Assembly: GCF_004402535.1 (NCBI RefSeq)
Contig: NZ_SOEY01000030.1
Span: forward strand, 31,800 to 95,799
Direction: 5' to 3'
Length of the DNA stretch: 64,000 bases
DNA from: Cryobacterium glaciale
Lineage (GTDB): Bacteria > Actinomycetota > Actinomycetes > Actinomycetales > Microbacteriaceae
Of the stretch, positions 17,925 through 26,048 are shown piece after piece. Numbering within the stretch: position 1 is the stretch's first letter; each line of letters starts with the position of its first letter. The notes beneath the pieces are model-generated. The model was not told where the DNA came from. It was given only the letters and a program-made list of their open reading frames with translations, and did not search any database. Position numbers and translations under genes: made by a program.

Positions 17925-18401
17925 ATGACGAGTATCAGCCCCTTTCTTTGGTTCGACGGCCAGGCCGAGCAGGCCGCCAATTTCTACATCTCGATCTTTC
18001 CCAATTCGCGCCTGCTCAACGTGGCGCGCTATCCGGAGGGCGGGCCGGCACCGGCCGGCAGCGCCATGTCGGTCTCGTTCGTGCTCGACGGCCTTGAGAT
18101 TCAAGGACTCAACGCCGGACCGCAGTTTCCGTTCACGGAGGCCATCTCGTTCTTCGTGCAGGTGGAAACGCAGGAGGAAATCGATAGTCTTTGGAACCAG
18201 CTCACCAGCAATGGTGGGCAGCCCGGGCAGTGCGGTTGGTTGAAGGACCAGTTCGGTTTGTCGTGGCAGGTGGTGCCGACGACGCTCGGTCAACTGCTCA
18301 GCGACCCCGCCCCGGCGCGGGCCGCTCGGGTCATGTCGACGATGATGGGTCAGACCAAGATCATCATCGCCGACCTGCGTGCCTCGGCCGACACCGAGTA
18401 G
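17925..18401 (+). CDS. VOC-family protein (PhnB/3-demethylubiquinone methyltransferase-like fold)
   Basis: This 158-residue protein of the vicinal-oxygen-chelate superfamily begins SISPFLWFDGQAEQAANFY, the typical PhnB-like start. It continues with ISFFVQVETQEEIDSLWNQL and CGWLKDQFGLSWQVVP. Members are often annotated as methyltransferase-like, but most have no proven activity. The ATG at 17925 follows AAAGGAGTA. It stands alone between two oppositely oriented genes. Confidence 0.85.
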   Translation: MTSISPFLWFDGQAEQAANFYISIFPNSRLLNVARYPEGGPAPAGSAMSVSFVLDGLEIQGLNAGPQFPFTEAISFFVQVETQEEIDSLWNQLTSNGGQPGQCGWLKDQFGLSWQVVPTTLGQLLSDPAPARAARVMSTMMGQTKIIIADLRASADTE

Positions 18402-18416
18402 GGGCGTCAGCTCAGC

Positions 18417-19901
18417 TCAGCCGACCAGCCGTTCGATGGCAGCGAGGGGGATCGGCAGCCAGGTCGGGCGGTTGCGTATCTCGTAAACCGCTTCGTAGAG
18501 GGCTTTGTCGAGTTCGAAAGCGTCGAGCAGGGCGCTCTGATCGGCCAGTTTGACGCCGGAGCGTTCCGCGTAACCACTGAGGAAGGCATTGCGGCAGGCA
18601 GCGGCCCACTCGAAAATAGATTCGCTCGGAGTCGATTCGCCCGTTGCCATCATCGCCCCGGCCACGTAGGAGAAAGACCGCAGCATACCGGCGACATCCC
18701 GCAGGGGAATGTCGGGCCGGGTGCGTTCCCGCAGGGTGCGCAGCGGTTCCCCCTCGAAGTCGAGCAGCACCCAGCCGCGGGCTCGCACGTCGAGAACCTG
18801 GCCGAGGTGAAAGTCCCCGTGGATGCGCTGAAGCCTCGGCCAGACCGAGGTCTCCGCTCGGGCAAAAACTGCCTCGATGGCGTCGCGATGCCTGGCCAGA
18901 GCGGGTACTTCGTGCAGGGCTTGACGGCAGCGCAGCCGCATCTTCGCCATTTCCTCGGCGATGACCGCGGGAGTTGCATCGAGGGTCGGCAGGGTGCTGG
19001 CGAGGTCCTGGTGCACGTCGGCGGTGGCTTGGCCCAGCCGAAAGGCTGGGCCGGTGAAATCGCTCCGGGAGGCCGCTGCGACCAGGGCGGTACGCCAGGC
19101 ATCCGGAGCGTCGGGCAGAAACTCCTGGGCGAAGGCGAGATGGCCGACGGCACGGCTGCCGGGTTCAGCTGGGTCGTCCCATTGGCCGGTAATAGCGCCG
19201 AACGGCAGTGGCACTCGTTGCGATCCCGCGCGGGCGAGCGCGGCCTGCACCGTCACATCGGGATTCTCGCCCGCATGGATGATGCGGAAGACCTTGCAGA
19301 TGATCGGCCGTGTCGCTGCCCCGGTCGCATCAGTTCGCTCCACGATGATGGAGGTATTGGATTGCTCGCCGCTCAGCACGCGACTCGATACCACGAGAGC
19401 CGTCGATGAGGTCGCGGCCTTCGGTCGCAGGTCCTCGCCGCGCGCGCTGGCGGACCAGCGGTCGGTCTCCCGCGGAAGGTTCGCGGTGGACACGCCGTGT
19501 TGTTCCATGAAGGCGAGTACCGCGGCCGCGAAGGCGGGATCGTAGGGTGCGTCGTAGATGAATCGTGCCTGGTGGGAGCCGGGACCCCGCACCGTGATCA
19601 GGGCGTCGGCACCGCCGGTCAGCTCGGAGTCGCGCTCCGTGGTCGGCAGCTGGTACAACGTCAGGCCGAGGCTGGCGGTGTCCAGCACGAGGTCGACGCG
19701 AATGCTGACGCCGACCTCGGACGAAGGGAGGGAGAAATAGCCGATGCTGCGCAGGGCGGGCACGTGTCCCTTGTTTCCGAACCACCGCTGGGTGGACACC
19801 CAGGCATTGACGTAGTCGGGCAGTGGGGTTCCCCGATGATCCGGGGCGAGGTCAGGATTGGCGGAGCGGTGTGCATTGGGGGCGCGGTCTCCATCGATCA
19901 T
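18417..19901 (-). CDS. mak: maltokinase
   Basis: This 494-residue kinase should phosphorylate maltose to maltose 1-phosphate for the GlgE route to alpha-glucan. It has an N-terminal cap (WVSTQRWFGNKGH at about 35-47) and a phosphotransferase-like C-lobe with HGDFHLGQVL and LLDFEGEP, which provide the catalytic Asp and the metal-binding residues. The usual neighbours treS, glgE and glgB are not in the window, so the gene is an orphan here. The ATG at 19901 is supported by conserved sequence soon after. Confidence 0.87.
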   Translation of the reverse strand: MIDGDRAPNAHRSANPDLAPDHRGTPLPDYVNAWVSTQRWFGNKGHVPALRSIGYFSLPSSEVGVSIRVDLVLDTASLGLTLYQLPTTERDSELTGGADALITVRGPGSHQARFIYDAPYDPAFAAAVLAFMEQHGVSTANLPRETDRWSASARGEDLRPKAATSSTALVVSSRVLSGEQSNTSIIVERTDATGAATRPIICKVFRIIHAGENPDVTVQAALARAGSQRVPLPFGAITGQWDDPAEPGSRAVGHLAFAQEFLPDAPDAWRTALVAAASRSDFTGPAFRLGQATADVHQDLASTLPTLDATPAVIAEEMAKMRLRCRQALHEVPALARHRDAIEAVFARAETSVWPRLQRIHGDFHLGQVLDVRARGWVLLDFEGEPLRTLRERTRPDIPLRDVAGMLRSFSYVAGAMMATGESTPSESIFEWAAACRNAFLSGYAERSGVKLADQSALLDAFELDKALYEAVYEIRNRPTWLPIPLAAIERLVG

Positions 19902-20065
19902 GCCGCCAGCGTAGCCTCCTCACCCGCACGGCGGTCGAGAGCGCGGAAGTTCCTTGGTTGCATGCGGCAAGCCGGCCCCAATCGTTCGCTGGCAACGGCC
20001 AACCGTTCGTCAAGCCCCAAACAGGATTGCGTAAATCAGACGATATTTTCGAAGGGCTGCGTTAG

Positions 20066-20079
20066 AATTGTAAACAATT
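20066..20079. promoter_or_regulatory. candidate FCD-GntR operator palindrome
   Basis: AATTGTAAACAATT is a perfect 14-base palindrome (AATTGT, two central bases, ACAATT) about 85-100 bases upstream of the GntR gene. TTGTNNACAA-type cores are common for this subfamily, so autoregulation is likely. Confidence 0.55.
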
Positions 20080-20163
20080 GACAGGGTGCCGGAATCGGGT
20101 CACACTGTCGATGGAATTCTCCGTGTGATCCAGACACCGTCTCAAGAAAGAACTGTGAAGGGT

Positions 20164-20844
20164 ATGCCCCAGCGATATTCATTGGAACCCGTGATCCAGG
20201 AATCGACTCCTTCGATCATCGCCCGCAAGCTGCGTTATGCGATTGCCCACGGCGAGGTGGCCCCGGGGTCGCAATTGGGCGAGGCTGAGCTGGCCCGCGA
20301 ACTCGGTGTCAGCCGGGGCCCGCTGCGCGAAGCCATGCAGCGGCTGACCCAGGAGGGCCTGCTGGTCAGCATTCGCAACCGCGGCCTGTTCGTGATCGAA
20401 ATGACGGATGCCGAAATTCGTGACATGTACGTGCTGCGCACCGCCATCGAGTCGGCCGCCTGCAAACTGCTCCTGCGCGGCGACCACGTCGCCGCCGGCC
20501 AGGACTTGCTCGCCAGGGTCTCGGAGATGGAGAACGCGGCCGCCACCGGCGACCGGGCCGCCATGAGCGACGCCGATATGGCCTTTCACGAACACCTCGT
20601 GGCGTTGAGCGGCAGTCGCAGCCTGGCGCGCATCCACAGCACCCTCATGACGGAGACCCGCATATGCCTGACCGTGCTGCAGACCTCCTACCGAGGTACC
20701 GCGGAATGGATCGCGGAACACCGCGGCATCGCCGAGGCCGTACTCGACGGCAACGGGCAGCTCGCCGAGAGCCGGTTGGGCGAACACGAAGACGACGCAC
20801 TGGCGCGACTGACGAGCGCACCGGCATCCGTTTCGATCGCCTGA
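20164..20844 (+). CDS. GntR family regulator, FCD subfamily
   Basis: This 226-residue regulator has a GntR winged helix (ELARELGVSRGPLREAMQRL) and an FCD domain at about 90-215 with DADMAFHEHLVALSGSRSL. The start is uncertain: ATG at 20164 (chosen), GTG at 20155 and ATG at 20086 are all in frame. None has an ideal ribosome site, and the conserved region begins after 20164. It lies 26 bases upstream of a hydroxyacid dehydrogenase on the same strand, so the two probably form an operon, controlled through the palindrome at 20066. Confidence 0.85.
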   Translation: MPQRYSLEPVIQESTPSIIARKLRYAIAHGEVAPGSQLGEAELARELGVSRGPLREAMQRLTQEGLLVSIRNRGLFVIEMTDAEIRDMYVLRTAIESAACKLLLRGDHVAAGQDLLARVSEMENAAATGDRAAMSDADMAFHEHLVALSGSRSLARIHSTLMTETRICLTVLQTSYRGTAEWIAEHRGIAEAVLDGNGQLAESRLGEHEDDALARLTSAPASVSIA

Positions 20845-20870
20845 CATCGCCCGCACACACCTAATTCATT

Positions 20871-21866
20871 GTGGACACTCTCGTTATCAGGACTCGCCCC
20901 GTCATCGTCGTGCTGTGTGAGCCCCTCGATGCGCAGCGTCCCGCCGGCATGGACGCCATCGAGCGAGTCGCCGACGTGCTCTACACCGACGCCGCCGGCC
21001 TGCCGGACGCGATCGAGAACGCCGAGATCTTGCTGCTCTGGGACTTCTTCTCGACCGCACTGCGGGATGCCTGGCCGCGCGCCCGGGCCCTGAAGTGGGT
21101 GCACGTCGCCGCAGCGGGCGTGGATACCGTGCTGTTCGACGAGTTCCGCGGCTCCGAGGTCGTGCTCACCAATGCGCACGGCTTCTTCAACGGCCCGATC
21201 GCCGAGTTCGTGCTCGCGCACATTCTGGCCCACGACAAGGAACTGCACGAGAACCGTGCCCTGCAGCGGGCGCATGAGTGGCAGCATCGCGAGACTCGGC
21301 GTACCGCCGGGAGCACGGCCCTCATCGTCGGAACCGGCGGCATTGGTCGCCACATTGCCAGGCTGCTGCGCGCAGTCGGCCTCGAGGTGCGCGGAGCCGG
21401 GCGGCGCACGAGTGGTGACGATCCGGACTTTGGTCGTGTCGTGTCGTCGGCCGCGCTCGCCGAACACGTCGGCTGGGCCGACAACGTCGTCGTGGTCGCG
21501 CCGCTCACGACCGAGACTCGCGGAATGATCGACGCGGGCGTGTTCGAGGCGATGAAGGCATCCGCTCATTTGATCAGCGTCGGCCGCGGCCCGCTCATCG
21601 ACGAGGCGGCCCTGCTCGAGGCGCTGCAGACCGGGTCGATTGCGGCGGCCTCGCTCGACGTTTTCGTGACCGAGCCGCTGCCGGCCGCGAACCCGCTCTG
21701 GGACGCCTCGGGGGTGACCGTGTCGGCGCACATGTCGGGCGATGTCGTGGGCTGGCGTGACGGCCTGGCTGAGCAGTTCACCTCAAACGTGACGCGCTGG
21801 CTGGCCGGCGCAGAGCTGATCAATGTCGTGGACAAGCACCTGGGTTATGTGGCGCGGGCACACTGA
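20871..21866 (+). CDS. D-isomer-specific 2-hydroxyacid dehydrogenase
   Basis: This 331-residue NAD-dependent dehydrogenase has a Rossmann motif (IVGTGGIGRHIARLL), NAD-domain block NVVVVAPLTTETRGMID, SVGRGPLIDEAALLEAL with the conserved Arg, and VSAHMSGD carrying the probable catalytic His. The start is a GTG at 20871. The substrate is probably a glyoxylate/hydroxypyruvate-type or other 2-hydroxy acid. The gene is paired with a GntR regulator. Confidence 0.9.
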   Translation: MDTLVIRTRPVIVVLCEPLDAQRPAGMDAIERVADVLYTDAAGLPDAIENAEILLLWDFFSTALRDAWPRARALKWVHVAAAGVDTVLFDEFRGSEVVLTNAHGFFNGPIAEFVLAHILAHDKELHENRALQRAHEWQHRETRRTAGSTALIVGTGGIGRHIARLLRAVGLEVRGAGRRTSGDDPDFGRVVSSAALAEHVGWADNVVVVAPLTTETRGMIDAGVFEAMKASAHLISVGRGPLIDEAALLEALQTGSIAAASLDVFVTEPLPAANPLWDASGVTVSAHMSGDVVGWRDGLAEQFTSNVTRWLAGAELINVVDKHLGYVARAH

Positions 21867-22205
21867 TCGCCGACTCGGCGGTTGGCGATCTTCTCGGCGA
21901 GCGAGTTCTTTACGCCCGGTTCGAGGAATAGAGACAACGCGAACAAGCGAATGCACGGGGAACAGCTCCCAGAGTCGAACGCCGAGTCTCACTTCGCCGT
22001 TCTCGTCACGTTCCAGCAGCCGCTGGTTGACCAGCTGCACGACGACGCGATGCGTGGTCGCGAGGGGAATGTCGACCCGACGGGCAAGGGCCGAGACCGT
22101 CATTGACGTACGGGTGGCGTTGAAGGCGCCGAGAATGCCCACGAGTCGCGTCAGCCTTGAATCGCCCGAGGGAGAGTTGGCCATGAGACCCAGTATGCCG
22201 CTCAA
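21783..22205 (-). pseudogene. truncated IclR-family regulator
   Basis: The first 80 or so residues (22205 to about 21965) are a good IclR winged helix (SALARRVDIPLATTHRVV, then LLERDENGEVRLGVRLWEL). After LWEL the homology stops. The remaining frame (to 21783) is arginine-rich, antisense to the end of the dehydrogenase gene, and has no IclR effector domain, so the 3' two thirds are missing. A deletion that brought the dehydrogenase end next to this stub would explain it. The stub might still bind DNA if expressed. The start is 22205 or 22184. Confidence 0.7.
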
Positions 22206-22292
22206 CTCGCGTGATCAGGCCGGGCGACCGGCCACCACGAAGCGGATGCCAGCGCGTCGCCGTCTGTTTCACCTTGGTTTGCGGCGGCGCAA

Positions 22293-22472
22293 TCAAACCG
22301 TCGCGAGCGTCTTGCAATCCACGTGGGGAAGGCGCACGGGTTCGACGCGAATGCTGGTGCGCTCGCAACCGGTGCACTTGAGAACGTAGAGGGGGAGAGT
22401 GATGCGCAGGGCCTGCGCGGGGTTCGGTTTCAGGTCGGCTTGTGACTTGCAGAACGGGCAGGTAATTCGCAT
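22293..22472 (-). CDS. 59-residue zinc-ribbon protein
   Basis: This small protein starts MRITCPFCKSQADLKPNP and has a second cysteine pair CTGC about 30 residues on, then ends DCKTLATV. CPFC and CTGC form a plausible zinc ribbon. Codon third positions are G/C-rich and the upstream sequence CCCCCCTCG gives a weak ribosome site. It has no fused domain and no named family that I recognise. Small CxxC ribbons often act in transcription or as rubredoxin-like partners. Confidence 0.65.
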   Translation of the reverse strand: MRITCPFCKSQADLKPNPAQALRITLPLYVLKCTGCERTSIRVEPVRLPHVDCKTLATV

Positions 22473-22630
22473 CGAGGGGGGTCCCTTGGCTTGATTCTGC
22501 GCAAGCGATAACTCGCGTCAGGATGACCTTAGGGGGAAACCGTCGACGACCGCACCCCCTTGTCATCTATTCCGATGTGTGTACAGAGCAGTCCGTCTGT
22601 CCCCGTTCCGACGGACACGCAGGAGAAGCG

Positions 22631-23131
22631 CTAAACGGATGCCGCGAGCAGGCTCACCACGACGGTGTCGCCCTTGGTCGACAGCTGGCCGACCTCGGTG
22701 AATCCGAGCCGGTCGTGAAAGGCGAGTGACCCCGGGTTCCGCGGTTGAAGGTTGACCTCACAGAGCACCTCGGCGAGCAGCTCGCGGCGCGCGGCACCGA
22801 AGATGGTGTCGTAGAGCACCTGGCCGAGGCCCCTCCCGCGATGCCCGTCGGCCACAACGATGCGGTCGACGTAGAGAAAATCGGTAGACCGGGCCGAGAA
22901 CCAGCGATAGTTCTCGCTCTCGTAGTCGGCCCCGGCCACGAACAGAATGGCAAATCCCAGCGCGATGTCGGCCGCGTCGTCGTGCACGACAGCAAGCGCG
23001 AGGTGGCTGTGCTGGACGAGCGTGGCCAGCGCCCGGGCATCCAACTCGTTGACCGCGGGAACCGCGGCATTGTTGAGAGCGAGCAGGAGCGGCAGATCGG
23101 CGGGAACGAGGGAACGAGTGGAATAGGTCAC
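22631..23131 (-). CDS. GNAT-family N-acetyltransferase
   Basis: This 166-residue acetyl-CoA-dependent acyltransferase has VDRIVVADGHRGRGLGQVLYD with the acetyl-CoA-binding R-G-x-G-x loop, and CEVNLQPRNPGSLAFHDRLGF, the usual C-terminal motif. The GTG at 23131 is chosen because the 38 residues before it in the same frame are arginine-rich and lack family character. The substrate is unknown. It follows the ornithine-cyclodeaminase gene on the same strand across a GC-rich hairpin. Confidence 0.82.
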   Translation of the reverse strand: MTYSTRSLVPADLPLLLALNNAAVPAVNELDARALATLVQHSHLALAVVHDDAADIALGFAILFVAGADYESENYRWFSARSTDFLYVDRIVVADGHRGRGLGQVLYDTIFGAARRELLAEVLCEVNLQPRNPGSLAFHDRLGFTEVGQLSTKGDTVVVSLLAASV

Positions 23132-23172
23132 CCCATTAACGATAGGCCAGCACGCGAGAGGCCGGCACACGA

Positions 23173-23200
23173 GAGGCCGGCGGTCTAGCCCGCCGGCCTC
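23173..23200 (-). terminator. perfect 11-base-pair hairpin after the cyclodeaminase gene
   Basis: GAGGCCGGCGG and CCGCCGGCCTC pair perfectly around a six-base loop that holds the gene's stop codon. There is no T-run, so it may attenuate or protect the mRNA between the two genes. Just beyond it a short GAGAGGCCGGC unit is repeated. Confidence 0.55.
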
Positions 23201-24138
23201 GCGCCGGCCCGATACACCGCAGTGGCGATCACGAGGTCTTCCCACGACATGCCGGTGCTCTTGAAGACCCGCGGTCGGGCCTCGACTGCGGCGACCGTGC
23301 CGATCGCAAGGTCGCGCAGCGGCACGAGGTCGCCCGGCTCGATCGATCCGTCGGCCAGAGCCATGATCACGTCGCCGGCCTCGCGCCGGGCTGTCGCCGC
23401 GTCTTCGACGACGAGCTGGGAGCGGGCGAGGAGCACGGAGTCGAGCTCGCGGGCATCAGCTTCGTGCGAACCGACCGCGATCACGCAGCACTCGGCGGGC
23501 ACAAGGGCACCGTCGAACAACGGAGTGCGGGCGGTGGTGGCGCAGACGATCAGCTGTGCCGAGCTGATGTCGGCGGCACGGCCGACCCGGGCCGGCAGCC
23601 CGCTCGCGGTCACCCGGGCGGCGAACAGCTCGGCGCGGGACTGGTCGCGGGCCACGATCGTGACCCGACCGATCGAGCGGACGGCCCGCATCGCCTCGAT
23701 ATGCCCCCAGGCCTGCGGCCCGGACCCGAACACGACGAGGTGGTCCACCGCGGCCGGGGCCAGGTAGTCGGCGGCGGCGGCCGACACGGCCGGGGTGCGC
23801 AGGGTGGTGATGGCGGCGCCGTCGAGCAGAGACAGCGGGGTGAGCGTCGCGGCGTCCAGCAGCAGGTAGACGCCCTGAATGCGCTCCCGGCCGAGTGCCG
23901 GGTTGCCCGGCGCAACCGAGGCCACCTTGATGCCGACGAAATGCGCAGCTTCGGTGGGCATCAGCAGCAACTGCCCGTTGGCGACCGGCAAGACCTGCCG
24001 GGCGAAGTCGTTCGCCGGGTCGAGCCCGTCCGCGAGTGCGTCCTGCACCGCCCGAACGGCCGTGCCGTAGTCGACCCGGGTGAAGATCTCGGTGGCAGTG
24101 ACCATGGCGGGCAGGACGGGCGCGTTCTTAGATGTCAT
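23185..24138 (-). CDS. ornithine cyclodeaminase/mu-crystallin family protein
   Basis: This 317-residue NAD(P)-binding enzyme has a Rossmann-type stretch (LVVFGSGPQAWGHIEAM), the family motif LLDGAAITTLRTPAVSAAAAD, and GSHEADARELDS near the C-terminus. Members deaminate ornithine or reduce imines such as pyrroline carboxylate and ketimines, and the exact substrate is not predictable. ATG at 24138 is chosen; ATG at 24105 is possible. It is divergent from the acyl-CoA synthetase, 100 bases away. Confidence 0.85.
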   Translation of the reverse strand: MTSKNAPVLPAMVTATEIFTRVDYGTAVRAVQDALADGLDPANDFARQVLPVANGQLLLMPTEAAHFVGIKVASVAPGNPALGRERIQGVYLLLDAATLTPLSLLDGAAITTLRTPAVSAAAADYLAPAAVDHLVVFGSGPQAWGHIEAMRAVRSIGRVTIVARDQSRAELFAARVTASGLPARVGRAADISSAQLIVCATTARTPLFDGALVPAECCVIAVGSHEADARELDSVLLARSQLVVEDAATARREAGDVIMALADGSIEPGDLVPLRDLAIGTVAAVEARPRVFKSTGMSWEDLVIATAVYRAGARPAG

Positions 24139-24238
24139 CCCTCGCAGACTATCGGTCGGCACCGTCCGGCCTCGAGCCCTGCCAGAATAGACTGTCGCCG
24201 TTTCGCACCTGGCGACTCGTTCGAGGAGACAGCGGCGT

Positions 24239-25969
24239 ATGACTCACCCAGTGAGCACGAGTACGAACACGACCAACACCAGCACGCTTAACTACCTTGC
24301 CGCACGTGACCAGCTGCTGGCCCTGCGCGACGATCACGCCCGCGCCGCGCAGGAGTTTCGCTGGCCCGACGTGGGGGAGCACTTCAACTGGGCCACCGAC
24401 TGGTTCGACGTGCTGGCGCGCGGCAACGACAAAATCGCCCTGTGGATCGTCGAAGAAGATGGCAGCGAGCAGAAGTTCACGTTCGACGAGATGGCCCATC
24501 GGTCCGACCGGGTCGCCACCTGGCTCACCCGGCAGGGCGTGCGGAGCGGTGACCACGTCATGCTCATGCTCGGCAACCAGCGGGAGATCTGGGAGGCGAT
24601 GCTCGCCATCATGAAGGTCGGCGCCGTCATCATGCCCACGAGCGCAGTGCTCGCCTCACACGACCTGACCGACCGGGTGCGTCGCGGCGGTGTCAAGCAC
24701 GTGATCGCCAATTCGGCCGACGCGGCCAAATTCGACGACGTTCCCGGCGACTACACCCGCATCGGCGTCGGCGAAACCCGGCCCGGCTGGGCCGACTTCG
24801 CCGACGCCTACCAGGTCACGCCGGAGCCGATCACGACGGTCGTCGCCTCCGCTGACCCCTCACTGATCTATTTCACCTCCGGTACGACGAGCAAGCCGAA
24901 GATGGTGCTGCATTCGCAGACCTCCTACCCGGTCGGCCACCTGTCGACCATGTACTGGCTGGGCCTGCGCCCCGGCGACGTGCATCTCGCCATCAGCTCG
25001 CCCGGCTGGGGCAAACACGCCTGGAGCTGTTTTTTCGCTCCGTGGATCGCCGAGGCTACCGTATTCGTCTACAACTACTCCAAGTTCGACCCGGCCGCAC
25101 TCATCGCGCAGCTGCACCGCGCCCAGGTCAGCACGTTCTGTGCGCCGCCGACCGTCTGGCGCATGCTCATCCAAGCGGATGTCGGCGCTCGCCCGGCGAG
25201 CCTGCGCGAGTTGCTCTCCGCCGGAGAACCGCTCAACCCCGAGGTCATCCGGCAGATCGACAACGGCTGGAAACTGACCATCCGCGACGGATTCGGCCAG
25301 ACCGAAACCACCGCGATCGTCGGAAACGGGCCCGGATCCGTGCTGAAGGCCGGCTCGATGGGCCTGCCCCTGCCCGGTGTCTCGATCAAGCTGCTCGATC
25401 CGATCACCGAGCTGCCCGCCGACGAGGGCGAGATCTGCCTCGACCTGTCGCAGAGCCCGGTCAATCTCATGAGCGGCTACCACGGCGAACCCGACCTCAC
25501 CGCACACGCCATTCGCGGCGGCTTCTTTCACACCGGCGACGTCGCCACAGTGGATGCCGACGGTTACCTCACCTTCATCGGCCGCACCGACGACGTGTTC
25601 AAGTCGAGCGACTACAAGGTGTCACCGTTCGAGGTGGAGAGCGCGCTGCTCGAACACCCCGCGGTCGCTGAGGCCGCCGTCGTTCCCGCGCCGGATGCCA
25701 CCAGACTGAACATTCCCAAGGCCTACATCCACCTCGCCCCGGGCTGGGAGCCCACCGCCGAGACCGCCGAAGCCGTGCTTCGGCACGCCCGCACCGGGCT
25801 GCCCGCCTACATGCGGGTGCGGCGGGTGGAATTCTTCGACCTCCCCAAAACCATCTCGGGCAAGATCCGCCGGGTCGAACTGCGCGAGCGCGAAGACGAC
25901 GCGGCCGCCGCCGGCACCCGGCTGCCGGGCGAGTGGCGCGACGACCAGTTTCCGGGACTGAAGCGCTAA
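24239..25969 (+). CDS. AMP-binding acyl-CoA synthetase
   Basis: This 576-residue adenylate-forming enzyme activates a carboxylic acid with ATP and CoA. It has the P-loop-like YFTSGTTSKPKMV, DGFGQTETTAIVGN, the hinge TGDVATVDADGYLTFIGRTDD, and the C-terminal catalytic lysine region PKTISGKIRRVELR. Overall it resembles medium-chain or acetyl/benzoyl-CoA synthetases rather than acetyl-CoA synthetase proper. It is followed at 79 bases by pflB; they may share a regulator, but no operon is certain. Confidence 0.9.
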   Translation: MTHPVSTSTNTTNTSTLNYLAARDQLLALRDDHARAAQEFRWPDVGEHFNWATDWFDVLARGNDKIALWIVEEDGSEQKFTFDEMAHRSDRVATWLTRQGVRSGDHVMLMLGNQREIWEAMLAIMKVGAVIMPTSAVLASHDLTDRVRRGGVKHVIANSADAAKFDDVPGDYTRIGVGETRPGWADFADAYQVTPEPITTVVASADPSLIYFTSGTTSKPKMVLHSQTSYPVGHLSTMYWLGLRPGDVHLAISSPGWGKHAWSCFFAPWIAEATVFVYNYSKFDPAALIAQLHRAQVSTFCAPPTVWRMLIQADVGARPASLRELLSAGEPLNPEVIRQIDNGWKLTIRDGFGQTETTAIVGNGPGSVLKAGSMGLPLPGVSIKLLDPITELPADEGEICLDLSQSPVNLMSGYHGEPDLTAHAIRGGFFHTGDVATVDADGYLTFIGRTDDVFKSSDYKVSPFEVESALLEHPAVAEAAVVPAPDATRLNIPKAYIHLAPGWEPTAETAEAVLRHARTGLPAYMRVRRVEFFDLPKTISGKIRRVELREREDDAAAAGTRLPGEWRDDQFPGLKR

Positions 25970-26048
25970 CGGCAGCTGCTTGCAGTAGCGCCCAAAGAAG
26001 GGACTAACGGCCCGAGACAGCCGCCGATCCGCTCGTTAGCGTAGAAGT

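Noticed and set aside
24181..24238. Mobile element ends around the acyl-CoA synthetase and pfl genes
   Set aside because: No transposase, target duplication or terminal repeat is visible and base composition matches the surroundings.
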